NCBI GenBank assembly: GCA_037975125.1
Contig: CM075858.1
Location: 67,494,140-67,558,139, forward strand
DNA: 64,000 bases
Direction of reading: 5' to 3'
Source of the DNA: Latrodectus hesperus
Lineage: Eukaryota > Arthropoda > Arachnida > Araneae > Theridiidae
Part shown: positions 16,511 through 30,020 of the stretch, one piece after another
How positions within the stretch are numbered: the stretch's first letter is position 1
How the letters are laid out: every line of letters begins with the position of its first letter
The notes under the pieces: generated by a model
Told to the model about the DNA's origin: nothing
Seen by the model: only the letters and a program-made list of their open reading frames with translations
Databases searched by the model: none
Translations under genes and position numbers: made by a program

Positions 16511-18300
16511 GATGAACAGAATAGGGAAACTTTTCTCCTTTGGCTGCAAAAATTAAAATCTCATGAAATAGGAAGAGTCCTCGACTAATCAGACGATTAG
16601 CAGCAACTTTTTTTTATCAAGTAGTGATGGTTTTTTCCAGAGTAAATTTCCACGTAACATTATTATCTTTTCCCTAAAATCAAGACCTATGTTTTGAATG
16701 TCCTGCATGTTGCACTTTCCTAAACGCGCCTACTGCATTTTGAGATGTATCATTCCATTTGGAGGATATGTACGACCTATATTTTTAATGACTCTTGTCA
16801 CCATTAATGAGCACAGGGATTTTCATTTTTCCCTGATATTGTACTCGTAACTTTTGAGCTACGAGCACAACGCCATAGTAAGCTACTGTCTCGTGACCAT
16901 AGATGACGGCGAATTCCTCAATTATGTTTCATCTAAATGTGTTAAACAAGAGTACGAAAAGAATGTAGAGCTTTATTTATAATTCTAAACCAAAACAAAA
17001 CATTTTTGAATAATGTTGTAAAGAATATTTTGATTTTAATTGATTATTTATCACAGTATCTGAAATTGTTTTTTCCTTTTGCGTGTTTCCATGCTTTTAA
17101 TGGGAATCTCTGAACATATCAAATTGATAAAAGTATTAAATTTTAAAATGCCTGATGTTAAGTGAATAATCATTTAATTTCAAGATGATAAAATTTTTGT
17201 TTCAACAATTTAAACATCTTTATATGCCATACTTAATTATTAGCAATAATTGATATTTACATATTAACCAAGTAACTTAGTATTTTTTTCTGAATTACTG
17301 AAAAAACAATTATCTATAGTTAAAATGCAGCTTGTAAAAAAGTATAGTGCAAGTTGACAACTAAGAACTAAGAACAAATTTTTTTTCATAAAATAATTTC
17401 TTTAAATCAGCTGCATTATACCATTTAAGTGATATACTAAATTGTTCTTATTATAATCAATTATAATAATTGGTTGGTTGGTTAATTGGTGTCCTTTGCC
17501 CATTTGAAATCAAGTCAAATTGCAATATGTGTCAAAATCACGGTCTTAGCAATGAGTACATTTTGTCATTATAAAGATTTTTCTGAAAGGAAAATTCGTC
17601 ACTGACCTGTAAACTTCTTATGATGGCCATACTGATTGATTATAATAATAATTATCACTGAAATTCAAAATCAGTGTACTTGACTTACAATTTTAAGTCA
17701 CATTTATTCACTTTGAAGAAAATAAAATAATTTTTTTTTAATTTCAATTTTAAATTTACCATTCTGCTCCATGTTTGAAGTTGTATAAAACTGAGAAGGT
17801 AAAAGGAATCACAGATTGTTGTGTTGAGAAATCTACACCTGTAAAATATTCGTTGTTTTCTAATGCCACTTTTAGTATCATGTTAAAGGGATTGTTTCAA
17901 TTTATATATCGATTTTATCACTTAACAGTAATTTAAAGTGATGAAGAATTTGATTACAGTGAATGAACTCTAAAATTTATAACTATGAAGGAAAATTTTT
18001 ATTTCATAATTTTAATATAGCAGTATATTAGAAATTGATATCAAATGATAATTTAAATATAACAAAATGATTATTTTATCATTAGTATTAAATAATAATT
18101 ACAAATTCATTTAAAAAAGTGATTCATTTTTAATTTTAAGAAAATACAATAATATTGTTCAAAGTGTTTTGATCAAAATTAGACAATTCTTATGAAATTT
18201 CAATCAGCTTTCTAAAAAGTTGAAAATATACAGAAAGTCTTAAAAAGTAGTTCTAATTTATTTTTTCTTATAAGTATTGAATTTAATTAACTTCTTTTAA
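16511..18300. other. Spacer; moderately conserved-looking up to 16.95 kb, AT-rich after
   Basis: 16600-16940 is base-balanced with homeodomain-type ATTAATGA at about 16804, but no frame or repeat is recognisable. From 16950 to 18300 the sequence is plain AT-rich with poly-A/T runs and a short TTGG run near 17470. Confidence 0.45.
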
Positions 18301-18306
18301 TTCTCT

Positions 18307-18714
<408 letters not shown>

Positions 18715-18925
18715 TTTTCACATCGTACGTGTGCATATTTGAAAAAACAAAAAATCTTTTTCGTGATTACATTTTTCACTTTTATTTCAAAATGGGAAAA
18801 AGGAAGTATTAAAAATAATTCCAATAATTTGTATGCAGTATGCAAATACGTAAGAAACGTAACGCTTGTTCACCTGAGACAGCTATAAAACAGACATCTT
18901 CTTGGGGATGTAGTATGTTGATGCC

Positions 18926-19994
18926 ATGGTCATGACTGAGTATTCCAAAGCTGAGTATTGTGAGATAGCTTTACTTTACGGTGAATGTCGACGCAAGGCA
19001 CGATCAGCAGCAAGGTTATACATCCGTTTCCCTGCAGCCCGCATCCTTCTTATTAAACCATCCTAACTGTTGTAAAACGTTTAAGGTAGACAGGTTGCGT
19101 TGCAAGTCGACCTCGATCTGGCAAACCAGCTAAGCTAGGGCGGCAAGTTCAACAGGATGAGGTATTATCATATGCCATCGCATGTCCGAAATGCAGCGTA
19201 AGAGAGATCAGTCAACACTGTGATCTCTCCAAAAGTCATGTTTGGAAAATCCTAAGCGAATCAGGTGCTCATCCATACCGACCAACGCCTGAACAGGTTT
19301 TAGTGGATGGGGATGCCGAACGACGCTATGCATAATGCAACTTCGTCATGAATCAGAATCAGCCAACATTCTTGGCAGATATAATGTGGACGGATGAGGC
19401 ATGTTTTTCACGGAGTGGCATGTACAATAGGCAAAGCACCCATTACTGGGCGCTGGAAAATCCTAAATGCTTCGTCGATGTTCGACATCAAATGCGGTAT
19501 GCTATTAACATTTGGTGCGCAATTTACAATAAAAAACTGATATGCCCAATATTTTACAATGGCACGTTAACGGGTGCACGATATTTATAATTGCTACAGA
19601 AGGTAATACCCGATTTTGTGGAGAACCTGCCTTTGTTTAATCTTAAGAATCTATGGTTTCAACATGACGGAGTGCCTGCTCCGTCATGGTGACATCTCCA
19701 GTGAAGCAGTACCTCGTCAAGGAATTTGGCAACCAAATATTTGGGTATGGTGGTTTTGAAGAGTGGCCTTCACATTCTCCTGACCTGACTCGACTGGACT
19801 TTTTCCTGTGGGGACTCTTGAAACAGCAGGTGTATCCGACCCCTCCACAAAAATTGCAAGACCTTAAACGACGCATTACGGTCGCGTGTTCCAACGTGTC
19901 ACGCTGTATGCTCCAATGTGTGCAACGTGATCTTCAAGGGAGAATCCAAATGTGCATTGCAGCTGACGGTGAGAAGTTTGAACATCTTAAATAA
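18926..19994 (+). pseudogene. Broken mariner-type transposase (DUF4817-like HTH plus DDD nuclease)
   Basis: Transposase pseudogene, which would have cut and pasted the element by binding its TIRs. The first frame from ATG at 18926 has AEYCEIALLYGECRRKA then AARLYIRFP, the pattern of the DUF4817 helix-turn-helix domain. A frameshift near 19045 moves to the second frame. That frame carries a second HTH-like part and the nuclease motifs WTDEACF (first Asp, about 19390) and FQHDG (second Asp, about 19665). After another frameshift near 19685 comes SHSPDLTRLDFF (third Asp, about 19797). In-frame stops occur at 19087 (TAG), 19333 (TAA) and 19588 (TAA). With at least two frameshifts and three stops it cannot make a working enzyme. 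The open pieces at 19348-19590 and 19686-19994 are fragments of it. Confidence 0.88.
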
Positions 19995-20047
19995 AGTATA
20001 TTGTTATAACTATTTGTTTTTTTTTCTTTCTTAGATTGTTTTGCCAC

Positions 20048-20494
<447 letters not shown>

Positions 20495-21147
20495 ATTATT
20501 TAGCTTTTATCTATTTGCTTTTGTATATTAATCTCAGTAACGGATGCAGTTCATCATTTTACACCGCCTGCTGCACACAAGCCTGGCTCCATATTGTCAG
20601 TGTTAGTTTATATTATTCCGCCAACAATTCTCTTGACTACTTTGTTTCTGGAGATCTTGACCCATGTCCATTTTACACCTTACAAGTTAGAGATCAAAAG
20701 GGATTAAATTATCATGAATATGCAAAGTCCACAGACATTAATTCAGTAAGGAATTTATAGGGGTATAACATTTAACTGTCGCTTGGAAGATCATGTCTCC
20801 TTTCCAAGATATGTTTACATTTAAATCTTGGGCATTTCTGGAAAACATTTTCTATGTATGCATCGAGTGCTCTTTAACAGATATTCATAAAGCTCATTGC
20901 GAGTTCTTGTATATCTCTTTGTCAATATACGTAACAAAACAAGTATTTCTGCGAATATAATATTAATATTTATGCTTTTGACAATAATTTTTTTCAATAG
21001 ATTATTTTAACATTTTTATAAAGAAGCGGATTGTTTAAAATTATGAATTTGGGTTATATGTTTAAAATGTTATAACGCTCTAAGTACTATTCGGCTTTTA
21101 TTTTAAAAACAGTTAAAATGGATACTTTTTAATATTTCTATACCTAG

Positions 21148-21186
21148 ATACAGTTTGTCACAATCATATATTGTGACAAACTGTAT
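21148..21186. repeat. Perfect 17-bp inverted repeat, 5-nt loop
   Basis: Arms ATACAGTTTGTCACAAT (21148-21164) and its exact reverse complement (21170-21186) are separated by CATAT. The arms are not simple sequence, and there are no mismatches. Confidence 0.92.
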
Positions 21187-21454
21187 ATTTTTTACTGCAA
21201 ACAATTAGGAAAAAACATCATTCAATTTACATTGATTTTAAATTAAACAAATCTAAATTAGATGCTTTAAGATTTTATAATAGAGCCTAGGAAACAAAAA
21301 TAACATAATAAAAGAATAGTTTATGTTAAGGAATCATACATTGTAATGAAGTTGCCAAAAATAAATACACAATAAAAATGTAATTTAAACATATTATGTT
21401 TTCCAAATGTAATTATAAACAAAGCAATTATATAATTTACTTTAGAATGTTTCT

Positions 21455-21520
21455 GCATTTGAATAGTGCTGTTGCTGTGCTGTTGTTTGCATTTGAATAG
21501 TGCTGTTGTTCAATAACATT
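21455..21520. repeat. Two-copy tandem duplication, 34-bp period
   Basis: GCATTTGAATAGTGCTGTTG occurs at 21455 and again at 21489, with GCTGTGCTGTTGTTT-type sequence between. Confidence 0.85.
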
Positions 21521-22240
21521 ACGAGATAAATTTCCACACAGAAGCGTTTTCGGTTTCAATGCAGTTTGATATTTATTTCATTGACTGTCTAAAGCGCATT
21601 TGAAAGCAATGGGAAGTGATATTTTGGAGGGAAAAAAACAGTCATAGAGAGTGATGAGATTACTTTCAAAATGATACGATATTCTGTGAAATAAATTGTT
21701 ATCGAATAGTACAGCAATAAATCAAGACACTGTGCCAATCAATATAAAGATCTCTAAAATGATGAACGAGTGTAAAATAATGGCTTGGCACCGAATTCAT
21801 CCACAATCCTTTTTCAAAAGGATTTATATTTACGATTCTATTTTAAACTACTTTCTATAGATACAATAACCAAGTTTTCCACCGCATAACTGCGAGATGA
21901 ATCAGGCGGGTATTTATACGTGGCGCCATTAAGTGGGTTCTTCCACTTTTTCTCAAGTCGTCAGAAGCGATTATTTTCTTATCATGTCGCCGATGCAGTT
22001 TTTCCTTTTCGAAGATAGTACTGCAAAACTAACTTAAAATATCTTAAACAATGTTTGAAACTTGCTAATTAATAAATGAGTTACTACATTGGTATAACCA
22101 AAAATATATTAAGTTTTTTAATAAATTTTTATTTCATAGAAAAAGACCAGCTTAAGCAAGTAAAAATATTCTATAGAAAATATTCAAAAAGAAGAAACTC
22201 GTAAATATTTTTTGTTCAGTTTAGCTAGATATTAGTCCTT

Positions 22241-22362
22241 AAAATCGTCATAGTTGGAAGTTAATTATTTAATTTTTATGATTGTGTATATAGTTAAACA
22301 CGATTTTAAAATCGTCATAGTTGGAAGTTAATTATTTAATTTTTATGATTGTGTATATAGTT
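22241..22362. repeat. Two-copy tandem duplication, 67-bp period
   Basis: The block beginning AAAATCGTCATAGTTGGAAG at 22241 repeats from 22308 and stays identical for about 55 bp, to TGTGTATATAGTT. The identity implies a recent event. Confidence 0.93.
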
Positions 22363-24860
22363 TTTGTGTAATTAAAATATAAATTACTAATCCTTTTCAG
22401 TAAAAAGGTGAGAATTAAAGTTGAGATATTAATTGAGATAGAGAGAGAGACTCACTTTCATATGCATCTAGTATATTACCGAAAAAGTTGAATTTTCTTC
22501 GAATGAAAGTAGGACTGTAATATATGTATGCCAAAAGTAAATATTAAATTATCTGTATGCACATAACTTTATTTATTTCTTAATGAAAACCATTGGAATT
22601 TCCTCTTAGAAAATTGAAAATCGGTACATTGGAAATCTTTGTACATATAAATTAGACTATGTAGATTAAATTAATGGGTGATGAATTAATTTCCAGGCAC
22701 TATATATAATTTAAAAGTAACTTCAAAATTAAAAAAGAGATATCATTTAGTTTTTATATAAACATTTATTATTAATACATTTCTTTTTATTCGCTCTTAG
22801 GTAGATTAAGATTTGTTCATTTTAATTTATGAATGTATATGTACGTGTGTGTTGTGTAAACAAAATAATTTTTGTTGTACATTTATTTGAAAATTGATAA
22901 TAATAGTTGTCTAGGTATAAAAACTTTAAAAACACAAAATATTTCAATTATTGTATAGTAAAAGTACCCTTACTTTTATTGAACCTCAATTTTTATTAAA
23001 AAAATATTGATTTGTGAGAATAAAATCATCAAATTATAAATAACAACAAACGTTGGATTATATTTTCAAATCATAGTAAGTCTTATAAATATTTTTATTA
23101 GTTTATATTGGATGGTGTAAAATCTTTCATTAAATTATATTTTTATATTATGAAAAAATTTTTTTAATAAATTGATTAAATTATCTTTTTTTAACGAACT
23201 GTACTCTTTAAAATTGCTAGAATTTTTTACCATTAATTGAAAAAAGTTATTTAGTGTTCTTACAAATATTTATACTAGTGATATTTTTATATTTATTTCT
23301 AACTATTAATTTTTATTTACCATGTTAAAGAAATTAATCGTTCCAAGAAAATAAACTAATGCTTTTTTTATATTTAATACAGTAAAATTAAAGAAAATTT
23401 CTAAATGTTATTCAATAATTTGATACAAGTTGGTTATTACTAAATTTACGTAGAAATATTATGTTATTAATAAGATAACATTCAAATTTTCAGAGAAAAA
23501 TGTTTTCGAAATTAATTAAAGTGTCAACTTGTGAATCATTTAGTAATAATGACATAATCCTATAAAACTGCTAATCTGCATGATTATTAAACATTTTAAT
23601 TTTAAAAAATTTCATATTACTGATTCACTAAACTCTTTCTAAGCTATCTAACTTTGATGCGTATTCATTTATTCAATAAACAAATACTTACACTTATAAA
23701 TTTAATAAACATGGGAAAAACAGCTGTGAAATTAACTGCATAACTTTTTTTTAATTTAACAGTCACTGTACTTAACAGAACTTACAAACTATAAAGTTAA
23801 AAAAAGACTGTTAAGTTCATGAAATTAACTATGATACTGTTAGGTTCAAAAAATATATATAGTTACTTTCACAGTTGTTTCCCATACAAAAATATTTTAA
23901 TATTAATATTTATTTTTATTATTAGGATATTTTTCATTTTTATACATATTTCGGAAAACTTGTGAACCCTGCATTTGCGAAGTATTCGCACCTATATAAT
24001 AAATACTATGCAAAAATAAGTTCGATTTTTGTATACATACATATTTCACGTATAAGAATGATTTTTTATAGTTGAAATATAAAATATCATTGTAAATGAG
24101 TAATTTAACTTTTATATATCATATAAGCAAGATATGTAAAGAATAAAGTTCTATATTCTTTTTACGTGTGTATGAAAAATTATATAGGTTAATAATCATT
24201 ATTCGGGTGTAATGGTTGAATTTGGAAATCATATTTATTTGGCGTGATCTACCTTTTGTTGTGGCTTATGGATGAATACTTTTTTGAGAAAAACAAAGAC
24301 TATTGTCAGCCATTTTGTTATTAAACACGATTTTCCTTTCCTTTCCTTTTTTTATTCTATGTGTTTAATATTTTTATGTTATTTATTAAATTTGATTCCC
24401 TAAATACAGGGATTCAGTTTAAGACCCCAGGTATTGGTTAAAATTTTAAGAAAAGATACCGCTTACATGCAAAGTTTTGTGATATTTAACTCGAACCAGT
24501 TTTAATTCTATGGAGAAATAATAATGTTTTTCTCCAACGTTCTATGGAAAAAAAGGCATAAAAATTTTTACGAAGAAAAAGTAAAGTTAAGTCTTTAAAA
24601 AAATCTTATTTATTAATTAAACATTTAATATCTTTAAAATCGAGGTATTTCTCCAAATTTCATTCTTCAACATGTTTGAAGCTCAGTTTCACGAAACTGG
24701 TCATTAATGATTGTGGAATTAAAAATAAATTCCTATTTAAAATTTTAAATCCCGTTTTCAAAATTTTTTAAATAAAAGTTATATTTACACTTTCCAAATA
24801 AACTCCAGATTTCATCTTTTTTTTTCATGTTTATTTTGCGTTCAGCCATTTTAAATTTGG

Positions 24861-26464
24861 TAGCCATTTTCATTTGGCGACGTGAATGTACATGTCGCCA
24901 AACATAAGCAACTTGTCGCCAACTTACCCCGATTATGGAAGGTTAACCGTCATAAAAAAACACAGAAAATGATGATCAACATTGAATGTGAAGTACATTA
25001 CATTCAAACTGTCGCTTTCATAATGTGTTTTACAGAGCACAAATTATTACATGCGAATTCTTCAACAAAATCTCGCCATGTGTGTAGAATTCATCTGGGC
25101 TATAATTCCTTTCTTGGAAAACATTCTCGCATATTTGTCGTGGATCTATGATCCTTCAAAAGAAACCTCCGCTGCGCAACTTCTAACGACGCTCAGGTCC
25201 GAAGACTATTATATTTCTCTCCGCTCGTTAAATTCCACCATACATTTCACACCGAACGAATAACAGGCAAAGCATAGAAGAAAAAACTCTAAAAAAACAT
25301 GACATATAATTCATTTGCCGAACTACATGCATACCACTTAGCGTTGCCCTGCTCCTAAATCAAGTCCTTGTTTCGGAAGTGTAATGGCGACAATAACACT
25401 TGCTTGTGTCCCTCTTTTTAAGCATCTCATCCCTCCCCCAATGGACCCCCTTTCAAAAAATGAGCTGCTTGGAATGTGCCGAGAATGGGAAGAAAGAGGG
25501 ATGGCAGACGAAATCTGTCACGTAATTCTGTCATCAGGGGTGTAGTGTTTGCAGTGTACTTGGAAACATACCACTTTGAACTCGCCCTCCTTCCCAATGT
25601 GAGTAAATGCAGAGCTTCAGCAAATGGTTGGCATTCTACTACTTAAGTGCAAATGCTGAAGCGAAATGGTACTTTGGATATTATTGTTGGTTATTGGGGA
25701 ATCTGGTATGAAAAATAAAATGTGGTAGTCGGATATATACTGAAAATATTTCTTTGCTATATTGGATGATACAGTATGTCTTTGGGAACAATTTCTTTAG
25801 ATTTTTACTGGATAACTAAAATGCTTTGATTTCAAGAATTACTAGCTTAAAATAGAGGATAAATATGCATTGGAAAAACTGTAGCTCTTATTTATCGAAA
25901 AAAATATATTATTTGTTGCATAATGCAGATACTATGACTCCATTTGGTCTTGTTATGAGTATTAAAAAATGGTGTCATGTGGATGATTTGCATTTGCATT
26001 CCTATCTGCATGGATTCTTACAAATAAAGGAATGAAAACAATTCGTTCTCAGTAATTTTCTACCAATATTTTATATATATTTATATCAGTGTGTTATGCA
26101 AATTTAAAGATTTTTTTTAACTCTCTTAAATGTGTGTGCAAGTCCATAAAATAACATTTTTTAAGAATTAAATAATTAAAGAATTATTTGTTATTAAATT
26201 ACCTACACAATTGAGACTATAAATAACATAAAATATAGTTGTTTATTATTAAATAGCATTGATTTCCTACATTGTATATTGTACGAACACCGAATAAAAT
26301 TATAAACACAATCTATTGAATTTAAAAAAATCTTCAATTTGTCTTAATTGAAAATATAAACACATTTAGTTGAATAAATTTTAAACTGGTACAGTATTTT
26401 CGTAACCGTAACTAATTATTTAAAGAAAGTATTCAGTTATATTTTTTGGATTGCTAATGTTGTT
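24861..26464. other. Base-balanced intergenic block followed by AT-rich spacer
   Basis: 24860-25270 and 25330-25660 are GC-richer. A 9-nt inverted repeat TTTGGCGAC/GTCGCCAAA lies at 24873-24881 and 24894-24902, with a third CTTGTCGCCAA nearby at 24912. The 89- and 70-codon frames at 24882-25151 and 25051-25263 overlap in different frames and are not recognised. From 25660 the sequence is AT-rich spacer. Confidence 0.4.
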
Positions 26465-26740
26465 GCACCAGCTTATTCCCCTTAGTTGGACTGTATTAGC
26501 TAGTGAAGCTGCCATGTGGGTGTTTTCGTAATTTGGAAGCAGGGATCAAGCAGAAGACTCTCTAATACATGAACTGTCACACAAGAGATATCATTTCGCT
26601 TGGAGGACATTGCGACCACGGCATATTTAACGAATCCCAGTTGTATTTAGGAAACACGACCCATCTTGAGTAAATTGGGATTCGAAGTAACTTCTTTCTG
26701 ATTAGTTGAACAATACCGTATCGAACCAAGCCCCTGCCTT
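26465..26740 (-). mobile_element. tRNA-derived SINE, family SINE-B, reverse copy
   Basis: On the minus strand this matches the 59.2-kb copy in order. The B-box remnant near 26665-26680 shows as GGGATTCGAA on the plus strand. TGGAGGACATTGCGACCA and CAAGCAGAAGACT follow at the positions of the body blocks TGGAGTACATTGCGACCA and CAAGCAGAAGACC. It extends to CCTTAGTTGGAC at the tail. It is diverged, with small gaps in the tRNA-like head. Confidence 0.65.
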
Positions 26741-26779
26741 TAGTTTTATTCTACTGAACTAAAAATACTAAAAATTTCT

Positions 26780-26900
26780 CATGATAATTCGTCGCATTGG
26801 TTGAGCTAGAAGCTGAAAGCTGAGTGTCTTGTTTTTACTCAATTCAACAGTTCTTGGATTTGATTCCCACCTTGACTTTATATATTTGTAATGAATCCTC
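26780..26900 (+). repeat. tRNA-like remnant adjoining the SINE-B copy
   Basis: GGATTTGATTCCCACC at about 26858-26873 is a one-step-off B-box, and GGTTGAGCTAGAAGCTG upstream could be an A-box. It may be the head of another SINE. The body after it has no second copy here, so this is weak. Confidence 0.3.
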
Positions 26901-27834
26901 TGTGTACCCTTTTTAAGCCTCAGTTAGTGATCGTGTTATTCTTCTTGTGCTAGAAGTGACCTTACAGCATTGAAACTAACTGTTTCTGTGATGGAAAATA
27001 GAGCAAAATAATGAGATCAGAATTGAAGTTAATAATTACTAAAATTAATTTCTGGTTTTTGATATCAAAAGAATTCTTACATCAAAAAGAAATCATCAAA
27101 TGAAGAAAGATTAAAAGTAAAGGAGACAGTTACAGACCAGACAGTTACGAAAAATATTCAGTAACTCGACTCTCCACAATTCAAATAATTTTTACGCATT
27201 TTTCTTTCTATTAAAGAAAGCACAAATTAAACTTCAAGCCTGCTTAGATGCATAGATTCACACTAAATTTAATAATTCACTTCCTTCACGTGTTGTCTTC
27301 CAAATTCAATTCTGAACATCACAGAAAAAATTAGATAACGATGAAATACATAACATGAATATTCTGGATTATGTTTATAAAGATATTAAAAAGCGTAAAC
27401 AGAAGTTTAATATTGGAAGAAAAAGTTTTTGGCCTTAAATTTTCACATATACAAAAAAAAAAAATATTAGAAAGTTTATGCATCTTTCGTGATATTTAAA
27501 ATTCTTCTTTTGTCTCATTCAATGATTTGTGAATCTTAGGGTTTCATTAAGATTTTTCAAGAAAAATATTCATTTCAAATAACATAAGAAATATTCATTC
27601 AGAAAAATCTTATTTATAAATAATTATATTACTATTAGATAAATATTTTGAAATTTGATCATGATTTTTTTAGTGTTGCAAAGTAATTTTCTAAAAATTA
27701 AGGAAAATAATGTATATGTTCTATAGGAGAGCAAGACCCAACTACACAGCCTTTTCAAATAACTATAGAGTTTTAATTTAATCTGAAACGTTCGTTAATG
27801 TTTGCATGTAAAATATATTTAATGGATAAAATGT

Positions 27835-27965
27835 CTCGGCTTCAATCTCAGTCTTTATGGGACAAACATAAATACATGTGTGTTTTTGCTCTTTACATCT
27901 ACATCTGTCAAAGTGGGTTCTTGGGAATTTTCCGGGTTTTCTCCCTATAATCCAAAAACACGGCC
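27835..27965 (+). repeat. Possible 3' part of a SINE-C type repeat
   Basis: GTGGGTTCTTGGGAATTTTCC, followed by a TTTTCTCC block, resembles GTGGGTGCTTGGGAATATTCC and CATTTCC at about 59540. No tRNA-like head is seen upstream. The minus frame over it (27778-27987) is not considered a gene. Confidence 0.35.
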
Positions 27966-28113
27966 CACTTTTTATTGCATGGTGCATTGTTAAACAAGCC
28001 TTATAACTAAACTAAGCTATCAAGTTATTCATGATACACAGAAACATGTTATATTTAAAAATAAAACTACTATTGTGCCTTTATTAAGTAATATGTAATG
28101 ATCTGAAGATTGA

Positions 28114-28121
28114 ATATATAT

Positions 28122-28161
<40 letters not shown>
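28114..28161. repeat. Interrupted (TA)n microsatellite
   Basis: A TA run of about 24 units with two TG interruptions, lying left of the promoter-like region. Confidence 0.95.
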
Positions 28162-28389
28162 TCTATTTTAAAAATGATAACTTTTGAATTTGTATTTTTC
28201 CCTTATAAAAAAATATATAAACCGTTCTTCAAAGGCTTGCAAAAAGAACCATAAGAAAAAATAGACGCGTAAAGAAGATAAATTCTTTTCTGATTTCTTA
28301 AGATAAAACCACTCTATTCCCACGGGTTCTTCTCGACATTGGGCGACACTCGATACGAACCACCCCTTGGTACACCCCTCACAGATGTC

Positions 28390-28560
28390 TCCGATCAAAA
28401 ATCGTTTGCCGACCCCCCTGCTTTTATATAAACTTGGAAGAAAGAATTGAAACCGAAACCTTGGCTCGAAGCCCCGAATCTCATCTGTCATTTTCAGCCA
28501 GCATCCACGACAAAGGCTGACGTCATGCGTCTATCTCCGATGACAGCCGATCCCGCCCGA
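28390..28560 (-). promoter_or_regulatory. Promoter-like block: CRE, GC box and TATA box, minus strand
   Basis: Reading the minus strand, a GC box GGGCGGG sits at 28552-28558, a full palindromic CRE TGACGTCA at 28518-28525, and TATATAAAAG at 28421-28430, followed by a G-rich start region. That order and spacing (the CRE about 90 bp before the TATA) is what a Pol II promoter would show, with initiation expected near 28395. The block is GC- and CpG-richer than its flanks. A 107-codon minus frame begins at 28491, upstream of the predicted start, and has no recognised domain, so it is not called. No downstream exon was identified to the left. The evidence is motif-based only. Confidence 0.4.
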
Positions 28561-29587
28561 AACAGGACGACTCTTGTGAAGGATAAATATGAGATGGGAG
28601 CTTATAAAGAACAAATATAGATTTAGCCGCTTTTTTAGCTTTGTTATCGTTATCTTGCTTCTGTTATTGATGGAGATATATACTTAGTATCCGCAGAAAG
28701 TAAGATGAATGGTTCAAGAAAAATTCAAATAGAACGCAATATTTTTCTTTCATTTATTATTTTTTTGACACAACTTGATTTTTTAAAACTTTTTCTATAT
28801 ATTAAATAATATAGCGGGTGATAAGAAATTTATTATATATAATGCGCTTTCTAAAATTCCAATATAATCTCCAAATTAAAAGCGTTTCTGTTGGTGGAAT
28901 TGAAATGACCATATTGATATTTCTATAACGTTTTTAAAAAACTCTTTATATATATTTTATTTTCTTAATATTTAATGGCAGCATACGTCACCCGCCAAGA
29001 AATCTAAGAACTAATCTTTACCAAGAAAGACTAGTGAGAATTTTTATCAATCTTTTTAATTTATTTAATTATTACGCCCCGATTATACGATTTGCTGCCT
29101 GATGCATTGCAAATTTCGTAGTCACATTTCAGGATCAGAAAGGTCTTACTCTCTTTGGCATGGAAACACTTCGTGTTTTTCAATCTTAACCAGATTAGGC
29201 AATTTATTAATGCTTCGTATCAGCATGCATGTAGATTTAAATACTTAAAAAAATTATACATTTTCAAAATAATTTGTAGGGATTATTATTACCTATAAGT
29301 CCTAACTGTTGGAGATCTTTCTAAAAGATTTGTTGCAGGGAATCCTATTTATGCGTAATAATTTTCATGAAAATCAGAAGTATCTCGAAAATATCCACCA
29401 CTTGAAAATAGTTCGCAACGTGCCAGTGTCGGATTTCTTGCTGGAATTGTTCAGTCCATCAGAAGGCTTAATAGATATGAATTTGTGTATGTGATTAGAT
29501 AAGTCAATTTAGTCTTTAAAGGTGTTAAAAGTCGAATATAACAACATCTGCACACATTTTATATTATTGAAGTGGTTTATCAGCTTA

Positions 29588-30020
29588 AAAATTCTCATGT
29601 GGACATATAAGCTCCATAAATTTATGAGATTTTCTCCAAGATTCATATACTTTTCTATCTGATGAAATTCGAAATGCAACTAATAAAACCAGGCAAATAA
29701 TTTCCAATCATCTACAATCCAGTGGTGTTACTTGTCCTGGTCGAAGTGTAAACTTTTGTGGCACAAAGGTATACGCTTGGGTCTAAAGCTTCGAAAATTC
29801 ATATCAACTATGCTTTGTTGAACAAATTTTCCACACTGACACTTGTTGATGCTGCAGAATTAAAATTCGCTGCACAATTTGAGAAAATAATGGTCGTCTA
29901 TCTGACTTGCGGATTCTCGTAAATTGTCAAGGATCGCTTACTTTCAAGGTCTCTTTTAAGCAACTCCGCTGTTTGAGATTTTGTACTTTAGCAATCGAGA
30001 TTCGTGATATCCTGATGATA
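29588..30020 (-). pseudogene. Fossil Tc1-like transposase fragment
   Basis: Translated on the minus strand in shifting frames, this reads like the middle of a Tc1 transposase. A segment KSDRRPLFSQIVQRI matches the link before the second HTH. Then come FRSFRPKRIPL (the SxxxRRxPLL motif), HWIVDDWK (usual form WT.EDW.) and ISSDRKVYESWRKSHKFM (usual form of the strand after the first catalytic Asp). The first catalytic WSDE itself is lost, several stops and frameshifts intervene, and no second or third catalytic motif was found to the left. This is an old, dead, incomplete copy. The small plus-strand frames at 29309 and 29907 are shadows or chance. Confidence 0.55.

Larger units (their letters stand above)
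20495..24860. other. AT-rich spacer with small duplications
   Basis: No gene was recognised. 20510-20760 is base-balanced and holds an 81-codon plus frame (20515-20760) that I cannot assign. 21770-22020 is also GC-richer and may be conserved noncoding DNA. Two small tandem duplications and a perfect hairpin inside are listed separately. 22400-24860 is mostly plain A/T-rich DNA. Confidence 0.5.

Noticed and set aside
17465..17495. TTGG tandem run
   Set aside because: Only a few units; too short to matter.
28168..28491. 107-codon minus-strand frame
   Set aside because: No recognisable domain; it starts upstream of the predicted TATA-driven start, and its C-terminal part is a compositional Phe/Lys-rich tail.
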